A DNA stretch of 11,954 bases from JAXIHJ01 sp034189755 (GTDB lineage Bacteria; Planctomycetota; Phycisphaerae; SM23-33): NCBI GenBank assembly GCA_034189755.1, contig JAXIHJ010000102.1:1-11954 (forward strand). Direction: 5' to 3'. Position numbers and translations under genes: made by a program. Below, one piece after another: positions 6,322 through 11,954 of the stretch. The notes below the pieces were generated by a model. The model saw only the letters and a program-made list of their open reading frames with translations. It had not been told where the DNA came from and searched no databases. How positions within the stretch are numbered: the first letter of the stretch is position 1; each line of letters opens with the position of its first letter.

Positions 6322-7728
6322 ATGGGCAAACTTCGTACGGCATTGGTGGTAGGGCTGCTGGCCGGGGCGACGCTTACGGCCGAGGCGCAAACCGAAACCC
6401 AACTCGGCGACATCTACAGCCGGGCGTCGTCGGCGATGGTCGTGCTGAAGTGCGCGTTCCGAGGCCAGCAGGCGAACCGTTCAATAACAGGCCAGGCCGT
6501 CTGTATCGACAAGGCCGGAACGTTCCTGACGTTTGCGCTGGACAACCGCGTTCGGCCTGAACATATAGTCCGGTGCCGGATCGTTGTTCCCGGCCATGCG
6601 GGCCGGAACGTCGCCGCCAAGCTGCTGTGGACCGACGCAGAAACGGGCATGGCCTTTATCCAGGCGTCCGAGGCACACAATTGGTCCGCGGTGAAATTTG
6701 TCCGCAATGCGAATCTCGCAGTCGGTCAGAAGGTTTTCTCCGTGGGCCTGATGCCGAACGATCCCAGCCACGCCCCCTGCGTCGCGGTCGCATATGTCTC
6801 GGCGGTGCTTCGCGTGCCTGAACTGCTGGTGTACGTAACGGGCGGCAAGCTGACCGGCGTTGGTTCGCCGGTTTTCACTGCCGACGGTCGGGCCGTCGGG
6901 CTGGTGGGCAGGCAGCCGTTCCTGAGTCATCAACTGGCTGCGAACCGCAAGTTCACGGAGGTCGGACTCAAAAACCGTCAGGAGTCCGCCTTCTTCACGC
7001 CGGCCGACGAGTTCGCTCACGTGCTGGAGCACCCGGGGCGGCGCAAGCTGCCCTGGTTCGGCGCCCTTAGCGTACAGGGCGTGGGCTTTACGCCCGAAGA
7101 CGCCGAAATCAGGCGCCTCGACCACCCCGGCCTGATGATCGACCAGATTACCCCCGACTCGCCGGCAATCAAGGCGGGGCTGAAGGACCGCGACATCATC
7201 ACCGCACTTGACGGCCAGCCGCTGGAACTGCTGGCTACGCCGGAACTGACGGCACGCAACTTTCAAAGGATGTTGTTCCGCAAAAAGCCGGGCGATCAGA
7301 TAAAGCTTGCGGTCGTCCGCGGCGATCAGAAGATGAACGTAACGCTAACGCTCTCAGCCATGCCGCCTCGCCCCAGCGAGGCGCCGACGTATCAGAACGC
7401 CGGGCTAGGCCTGGCTGTCCGCGAAAAGGTGCTGCTGGACCAATACCTTGATAAATCCCCGACGGCCAACGTGCCTGGCCTGATTGTCATATTCGTCCGG
7501 CGCGGCGGCCCGGCCGAAAGGGACAATCTGAAACTGTATGACGTTATCACCACGGTCAACGGCCAGCCCGTCAGTACAGTCGGTGTTTTTCGTCAGATTA
7601 TCGGGGCCGCGATGGAGAAAAAGCCCGGCGAGGCCGTCAACCTGCTGGTGCGCCGCGGCGAACAGGTCCAGGCAATCAGCATCCAGCCGCCCAGGGCGCC
7701 GCCGGCGCCCGGCGGGATAGGGGAGTAG
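6322..7728 (+). CDS. HtrA/DegP-like protein with two PDZ domains and a degenerate protease domain
   Basis: The 468-residue product starts with a signal peptide (residues 1-23, cleavage after AEA). Residues about 30-200 follow the order of an HtrA trypsin-like domain but lack the triad. The TNxHV site reads FLTFALDNRV (Leu73 in the His position). The Asp site reads DAETGMAFIQ (Gly109 for Asp). The GNSGGPL site reads GVGSPVF (Val180 for Ser). The downstream ADGRAVGLVG still looks HtrA-like. PDZ1 spans about 246-348 (ITPDSPAIKAGLKDRDIITALDG) and PDZ2 about 359-456 (GGPAERDNLKLYDVITTVNG). It is therefore probably a non-proteolytic periplasmic scaffold, chaperone or peptide sensor. A strong GGAAAGGA site precedes the ATG by six to seven bases. 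It ends two bases before the next gene, so the pair is very likely coupled. Confidence 0.85.
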   Translation: MGKLRTALVVGLLAGATLTAEAQTETQLGDIYSRASSAMVVLKCAFRGQQANRSITGQAVCIDKAGTFLTFALDNRVRPEHIVRCRIVVPGHAGRNVAAKLLWTDAETGMAFIQASEAHNWSAVKFVRNANLAVGQKVFSVGLMPNDPSHAPCVAVAYVSAVLRVPELLVYVTGGKLTGVGSPVFTADGRAVGLVGRQPFLSHQLAANRKFTEVGLKNRQESAFFTPADEFAHVLEHPGRRKLPWFGALSVQGVGFTPEDAEIRRLDHPGLMIDQITPDSPAIKAGLKDRDIITALDGQPLELLATPELTARNFQRMLFRKKPGDQIKLAVVRGDQKMNVTLTLSAMPPRPSEAPTYQNAGLGLAVREKVLLDQYLDKSPTANVPGLIVIFVRRGGPAERDNLKLYDVITTVNGQPVSTVGVFRQIIGAAMEKKPGEAVNLLVRRGEQVQAISIQPPRAPPAPGGIGE

Positions 7729-7730
7729 TT

Positions 7731-10058
7731 ATGAAGACGTTTCTTTCCTTCGCAGTGTTGCTCAACTTGGCGATGGCGGCAGCCGCCCAAGCGCCGGCCG
7801 GCAAGCCGGCGAAAACGGACAATGCCACATCGCCCCTGGCGGCGGAGGGCCTAAGGCATTCGGCGATGTCAATCCTCCACGTCGCGCCTGCAACGCCCAG
7901 CCGGGCCGAACGGCTCGTAGCCCTGTGCCTCTTCGCCGATAAACTCATGCCGAACCACCCTCAGACCGCCAGGCTGCTGGCCGACATCTACGAAACCCAG
8001 GGCAGGCTCAAGCTCGCGTCCGGGGCGATTCAGAGATACCTGGCCGAAAACCAGGCCGACCACACCCAGTCCGTCCGCTGGCTGCACACCAGCCTGGAAA
8101 CGCTCAACAGCGCAGAGCAGCGGGTGGAGTTTCTGAAGTCTGTCCTGGCGCGAGCCGACCTGCCGGCGCCACTTCGGGCCGAAGCCGCGATGGCCTGGGC
8201 GCGGATTCTACTTGGTAAGGGCGAAAAGGAACGCGCCGCCGACCTCTTCGCTCAGGCGCTGAAGCTGGATAAGTTTAATCCTCTGGCACTGAGCAGCCGG
8301 CTGGCGTCAAGAAAGGCCCCGGCCCCGGCTGATCGGACCGATACCATGCTGGCGACGCTGCACGGCAACCCGCTGGCGGTGAGGATCGCATGGGACTTGG
8401 CGACGCAGTTGGATTCGCTGGGGCTGTACACACAGTCGCTGGAGTTTTTCGATTACGCATGGGCGGTTTCATCCGTTCGCGGCGAGCAGAACGTCTCGCA
8501 CGACTTTATCCGCGGGTACTTCAACGCCATGCTGGACGCGGGCCAGGGGCGCCGGGCCGTTGAGATGTTCCAGCCTCTGGCCAAGCGGTTCGAAAAAAGC
8601 ACGGACCTGCGAACGCTGCTCATCGAAGCCTATCGCGGGTTGAACGAAGATGACAAGGCCGACAAGCACGTCGAGGCCCTGTCGGCGAGGTACAAACCCA
8701 GGCGCGCCGCATCGGGCGCCTCGACCAGCTTTGCCGTCGAACTTGCATGGTTTTATCTTATTACCCGCCCGCGGCCTAACACGGCGCTGGCTTACGCGCG
8801 CAGCGCCGCGCGGACAGCCGGCGACAACCCGATCGTTCAGCGCGTCCTGGGCGCAGCGGAACTGGCGACGGGCCAGGCCGACCTGGTCGAAGCCGGCCGA
8901 AAGCGGCTGGAAAAACTCCTGAAGAAGGACATCTACGCCGCCGCCTTCCTCGCCGAGCATTACTACGCCACCGGTAACGAAGCCGCCGGCGGCGGTGCGA
9001 TTATCTCCGGCGCGAAACTTACCCGCAGCGGCCCGGCGTTTCGGCGCATAGCGGCCCTGGCCAAGAAGCACAAGGTCGCCATCCCGCCGGCGGCAGGCAG
9101 CCAGGCCGTCCTGGCGGCCGTAAACCAATTCGACCGGCGCGTCCTGGAGATGGGGCGGACGCCGGAAAAATTCCTCGCCGTGACGATTCGTCCCGCCGTC
9201 GAAGAGACCGCCCCGGGCCAGGCCATAGAGATAGTCGCTACGCTGACAAACCGAGGCCCAATCGCCGTGCCGGTGGGCAACTGGGGGCTGCTTAGCCCGG
9301 TGGTGAGCCTGAAGGTAACCGTCTCCGGCGAGAGTTTTACAAACCTGCCGCTGGCGGTTTGGCCGGCGCCGCGGTACCTCCAGCCGGGCGAAAGCGTCCG
9401 CTGCCGAACCCGCCTGGACGTCGGCCGACTGGCGCAATACCTCGCCGATCGCCCGCTGGATGAACTTGAGATGACCGTTTCCGGGCTGCTGGACCCGTTA
9501 CAGAAGGGCGACGTGTTTCAAAGCACACTGCCGACCGTCGCCGTTCAGCCTGCGAAAATTCGCCGGCTCAGCCTGCCCGGCAAGTTCGATCGCACCAGCC
9601 CTGAGGCGTGGCGTAAGAGTTACCAGCGCAGCCTGGGGCTGATTGTCCGCGACATGAAGACCGGCCCGCTGCCGGCTCGGATGCAGGCCGCCCGGCAGGT
9701 CGCGTCGCTGCTGGCGCTGGCGGGCCGCGTTAAGCGGGCCAAGGCAAAGCTGCCCGAGCCTCTTGCCAAAACATTTAACAGGCCCGTGCTGCTGTCGATG
9801 CAGCGCGCGGTGCTGGCGGACAGCTCAGCCGCCGTGCGGGCGGAGATGCTCGCCGGCCTGCAACAGGTGCCAATAGACCAGGCGATTGTTCAACTGCTTG
9901 GGCCGGCAATCGAAGACGCCAGCCCGCTGGTGCGGTTCCGCCTGGCCGAACTGCTGGGTTCCTCGCAGATGCCGGGCCAGAATACCGTTATCGATTACCT
10001 CGCCCAGGACAGCGACCCGCTCGTCAGACGGATGGCGCAAGCGTTTCGCAACCGGTAG
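7731..10058 (+). CDS. Secreted TPR- and HEAT-repeat protein of unknown function
   Basis: The 775-residue product has a signal peptide (hydrophobic residues 4-18, cleavage near AAAAQA). TPR-like helical pairs follow, clearest near residues 77-110, 148-190, 214-250, 258-320 and 335-430; AWARILLGKGEKERAADLF is a good example. Residues about 476-613 form a beta-rich, Ig/CARDB-like segment (IEIVATLTNRGPIAVPVGNW). The C-terminus from about 650 has HEAT-like repeats (SSAAVRAEMLAGL, ASPLVRFRLAELLGS, SDPLVRRMAQAF). Such proteins usually hold protein complexes together; no enzymatic motif is visible. Its GGGGAG ribosome site overlaps the end of the pseudo-HtrA gene five bases upstream, so the two are probably made together and may interact in the periplasm. 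I do not recognise a named family. Confidence 0.85.
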   Translation: MKTFLSFAVLLNLAMAAAAQAPAGKPAKTDNATSPLAAEGLRHSAMSILHVAPATPSRAERLVALCLFADKLMPNHPQTARLLADIYETQGRLKLASGAIQRYLAENQADHTQSVRWLHTSLETLNSAEQRVEFLKSVLARADLPAPLRAEAAMAWARILLGKGEKERAADLFAQALKLDKFNPLALSSRLASRKAPAPADRTDTMLATLHGNPLAVRIAWDLATQLDSLGLYTQSLEFFDYAWAVSSVRGEQNVSHDFIRGYFNAMLDAGQGRRAVEMFQPLAKRFEKSTDLRTLLIEAYRGLNEDDKADKHVEALSARYKPRRAASGASTSFAVELAWFYLITRPRPNTALAYARSAARTAGDNPIVQRVLGAAELATGQADLVEAGRKRLEKLLKKDIYAAAFLAEHYYATGNEAAGGGAIISGAKLTRSGPAFRRIAALAKKHKVAIPPAAGSQAVLAAVNQFDRRVLEMGRTPEKFLAVTIRPAVEETAPGQAIEIVATLTNRGPIAVPVGNWGLLSPVVSLKVTVSGESFTNLPLAVWPAPRYLQPGESVRCRTRLDVGRLAQYLADRPLDELEMTVSGLLDPLQKGDVFQSTLPTVAVQPAKIRRLSLPGKFDRTSPEAWRKSYQRSLGLIVRDMKTGPLPARMQAARQVASLLALAGRVKRAKAKLPEPLAKTFNRPVLLSMQRAVLADSSAAVRAEMLAGLQQVPIDQAIVQLLGPAIEDASPLVRFRLAELLGSSQMPGQNTVIDYLAQDSDPLVRRMAQAFRNR

Positions 10059-10071
10059 GGCATATATTGAT

Positions 10072-10866
10072 ATGTTGAAGGCTTTTTTCAGTTCGTTGCC
10101 TGGCTGGTGTGTTCGTCAGCCGGCGTACATGCTCCTGGCCGCCGGCGATGAGCTGCTGGCGTCTGAGCCGCCGGGGAGGTTCGCCCGCGCATGGGTCGGA
10201 TTGATGGTCGGTTCGTTCGGCTGGGGCATTTTCAGCATGGGCGTCTGGGCGACGGCCTGGCGGGTATTTGGCGATTATTTCGGCCTGCCGCTCATGCCGG
10301 CAGTAGCGGTGGTTGCCGTAACTGCACTTTGGCTGTATCGGCTGGGCTTCCTGGCGCTGGGCGAGATAATCGGCGATGGGCCAGCCGGGGGGCGGTCGCT
10401 TGGCTGTAGCGTAGTTGTCGCGGTGCTTCTGTTTGCGATGCTGGGGCTGAAGGGCTGGAACCCGGACTGGCCTACGTACCTGCCGCCGACCTGGCAGTGG
10501 GTACGCCCCCGCGCGCTGTACAGGGTGCTGATCCTGGCGCCTGTCTGGGGCGCCTGGTCGATGATTATCGTTCCTCGGTTCTGCAAGCCGGGCAAAAATA
10601 CCGAGCCGGCGGTCTCGGCGTTCTCAGCCGGCTGCGGGCCGCTGACGGCGGCTGCGTGCCTGGTCGCGCCGCTGGCGGGTTCGATCGTCTATTTCAATTA
10701 CCTTCAGTGGACACAGTTGGGCATATCCGTTGCGACTGTCATCGCCGCCATCGGCGGAGGGCTTATCTTCTGCCGGCTAGTCGGCGGGCTGAACCGAAAG
10801 GCGCTGCTGGCGACGAACCTGCTGACCCAGCTCGTATTCTTCCTGGCGTTCCTGGCCAATCGGTAA
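10072..10866 (+). CDS. Polytopic membrane protein of unknown function
   Basis: The 264-residue product has about seven strongly hydrophobic segments, near residues 39-64, 72-100, 109-126, 147-166, 180-204, 213-232 and 240-261. They include MVGSFGWGIFSMGVW and AAIGGGLIFCRLV. The first 35 residues are amphipathic rather than a cleavable signal. No transporter, protease or transferase motif is recognised. The frame is open further upstream inside the TPR gene, but ATG at 10072 is chosen because it clears the upstream stop (10058) by 13 bases and begins just before the first hydrophobic region. The ribosome site is weak (TAGGG, about 13 bases upstream). It follows the secreted TPR/HEAT protein on the same strand, so it may be its membrane partner; that is inference. 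Confidence 0.75.
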   Translation: MLKAFFSSLPGWCVRQPAYMLLAAGDELLASEPPGRFARAWVGLMVGSFGWGIFSMGVWATAWRVFGDYFGLPLMPAVAVVAVTALWLYRLGFLALGEIIGDGPAGGRSLGCSVVVAVLLFAMLGLKGWNPDWPTYLPPTWQWVRPRALYRVLILAPVWGAWSMIIVPRFCKPGKNTEPAVSAFSAGCGPLTAAACLVAPLAGSIVYFNYLQWTQLGISVATVIAAIGGGLIFCRLVGGLNRKALLATNLLTQLVFFLAFLANR

Positions 10867-10886
10867 CTTTCGCCGGGCGACAATCC

Positions 10887-10916
10887 TTGACTTGAAGCGC
10901 CCCAACGGAGTAGAAA
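10887..10916 (+). promoter_or_regulatory. Candidate sigma-70-type promoter for purC
   Basis: TTGACT at 10887-10892 matches five of six bases of a -35 box. TAGAAA at 10911-10916, 18 bases later, matches four of six of a -10 box. They lie in the 57-base gap after the membrane-protein gene. A start about seven bases past the -10 would fall at or next to the purC ATG (10924), giving an almost leaderless message. That may explain why only a distant GGAG (10907-10910) is available as a ribosome site. Confidence 0.3.
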
Positions 10917-10923
10917 TTGCACC

Positions 10924-11817
10924 ATGAAGAGCACGGCCTTGTTGACAACATCTATCGGTAATTATCCCAAGCGGTCCGGCAAGGTGCGCGACATATACGA
11001 GCTGCCCGAAACGCTGCTGCTCATCGCCACCGACCGCATCAGCGCCTACGACGTGGTCATGCCCAACGGCATCCCCGACAAGGGGCGCGTCCTGACGCAG
11101 ATAAGCGTATTCTGGCTGGGTAAGCTCGCCGACATCGTGCCGAACCACCTGATATCCGCCTCCATGAAGGACCTGCCGGCGGACATCCGCTCGGATGAGC
11201 TGGACGGGCGGTTCATGCTTTGCAAGAAAGCCGAGGTCGTTCCGATCGAATGCGTGGTGCGCGGCTACTTGGCCGGCAGTGGATGGCGCGAGTACAAAAC
11301 CAGCCAATCCGTCTGCGGCATCGAGCTGCCCGCCAAGCTCAAGCAGTCCCAGGAACTGCCCGAGCCGATCTTCACGCCGGCGACCAAGGCCGATACCGGC
11401 CACGATGAGAACGTATCATTCGATACCGCCTGCGAACTGGTCGGCCGGGACGTCATGGCCGAGCTTCGCGATAAGTCCGTCGCCCTGTATCGTCGCGCAC
11501 GCGATTACGCCGCCGAGCGCGGCATTATCCTGGCCGACACGAAGTTCGAGTGGGGCAGAGACTCCGACGGCGAGCTGATTCTCATCGACGAGGTATTCAC
11601 GCCGGATTCGTCGCGATTTTGGCCGGCGGACAGGTACAAACCGGGCCGGCCCCAGCCGAGCTTCGACAAACAATTCGTCCGCGACTACCTCGACGAGGTC
11701 AACTTCGACCGCACGCCGCCTGGGCCGCTGCTGCCGGCTGAAATCGTCCAGAAAACACGCGCCAAGTACATCGAGGCCTACACGCGCCTCACCGGCCAAA
11801 AGTTCCCGTGGGAATAG
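10924..11817 (+). CDS. purC: SAICAR synthetase (phosphoribosylaminoimidazole-succinocarboxamide synthase)
   Basis: PurC condenses CAIR with aspartate using ATP to give SAICAR in de novo purine synthesis, in the cytoplasm. The 297-residue product is the longer form of the enzyme seen in yeast and many bacteria; the E. coli type is about 237 residues. Signatures occur in the expected order: KRSGKVRDIYEL near the N-terminus, TDRISAYDVVMPNGIPDKG, ECVVRGYLAGSGWREY, FTPATKADTGHDENVSF, ILADTKFEWG, and LIDEVFTPDSSRFWP. No key motif is broken. The ATG at 10924 gives an N-terminus of the usual length. It may have its own promoter and not belong to the preceding envelope cluster. The possible small gene after it overlaps its last codons. 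Confidence 0.97.
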   Translation: MKSTALLTTSIGNYPKRSGKVRDIYELPETLLLIATDRISAYDVVMPNGIPDKGRVLTQISVFWLGKLADIVPNHLISASMKDLPADIRSDELDGRFMLCKKAEVVPIECVVRGYLAGSGWREYKTSQSVCGIELPAKLKQSQELPEPIFTPATKADTGHDENVSFDTACELVGRDVMAELRDKSVALYRRARDYAAERGIILADTKFEWGRDSDGELILIDEVFTPDSSRFWPADRYKPGRPQPSFDKQFVRDYLDEVNFDRTPPGPLLPAEIVQKTRAKYIEAYTRLTGQKFPWE

Positions 11818-11951
11818 GCCGCCGCCGGCAGCAGCGCAGCAAGTATCATTGCTGCAAATGCCGCAGCTACGCCACCTGTCGGGAATTATCAACATGCGAC
11901 ACCGGCTCACGCTATAACGAGAGCAAAATTCCGGAGACCAAGAAGTATTGA
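11808..11951 (+). CDS. Possible small cysteine-rich protein
   Basis: A GTG at 11808 overlaps the end of purC in another frame and opens a 47-codon frame ending at TGA 11949-11951. The product has a basic start (MGIGRRRQQRSK) followed by YHCCKCRSYATCRELSTCD, with five cysteines in 15 residues, and a polar tail ending ETKKY. By hand count about two thirds of its third codon positions are G or C, more than in the frame continuous with purC, which agrees with coding use here. The cysteine spacing could bind a metal but matches no family I can name. No clear ribosome site is seen apart from coupling to purC. It could be a chance frame. Confidence 0.4.
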   Translation: MGIGRRRQQRSKYHCCKCRSYATCRELSTCDTGSRYNESKIPETKKY

Positions 11952-11954
11952 CCA

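Noticed and set aside
6322..7728. Active DegP/HtrA serine protease
   Set aside because: None of the three catalytic residues is found at its expected motif, so only an HtrA-like, PDZ-containing label is supported.
8469..9437. Minus-strand open frame of 322 codons opposite the TPR/HEAT gene
   Set aside because: The plus-strand frame has a signal peptide, TPR-like and HEAT-like repeats and a good ribosome site. The antisense product is Arg/Gly-rich with no fold signal.

Overview
The window looks like a piece of a Planctomycetota chromosome, probably from the Phycisphaerae side of the phylum. The main clue is the truncated minus-strand gene at the left edge, whose product begins with the LEPR-XLL type signature FESLEPRLLLS, a leader best known from large secreted planctomycete proteins. 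The G+C-rich codon use, a long-form Lgt and several lineage-type proteins of unknown function agree with this. The assignment is inference, because no rRNA or marker phylogeny is available here.

Layout. Positions 1-2750 (minus) carry the N-terminal 916 residues of a large secreted protein: LEPR-XLL leader, a choice-of-anchor-L-like beta domain, a matrixin-like zinc metalloprotease (HELGHTLGLRH plus Met-turn) and cadherin-like/VCBS-type repeats. The repeats appear to be inserted inside the protease domain. Positions 2751-3166 are non-coding and dominated by a three-tier nested inverted repeat centred on a perfect 53-bp palindrome. Everything to the right is on the plus strand: a deoxynucleoside-kinase-like P-loop kinase overlapping panC, an A+T-rich imperfect hairpin repeat, panD, lgt, an HtrA-like protein with two PDZ domains but no recognisable catalytic triad, a secreted TPR/HEAT protein, a polytopic membrane protein, purC, and a possible small cysteine-rich ORF at the right edge.

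How the genes work together. PanC and PanD supply the last step and the beta-alanine input of pantothenate (coenzyme A precursor) synthesis. PurC makes SAICAR in purine synthesis, and the kinase probably belongs to nucleotide salvage. Lgt lipidates prolipoproteins in the cytoplasmic membrane. The three genes between lgt and purC are spaced 2-19 nt from one another or from lgt and are all predicted to be exported or membrane-bound, so they may form an envelope module translated together with lgt. No phage, plasmid, CRISPR, tRNA or rRNA features were seen. The least ordinary items are the protease with an in-frame repeat cassette, the pseudo-HtrA protein and the two non-coding repeat elements.
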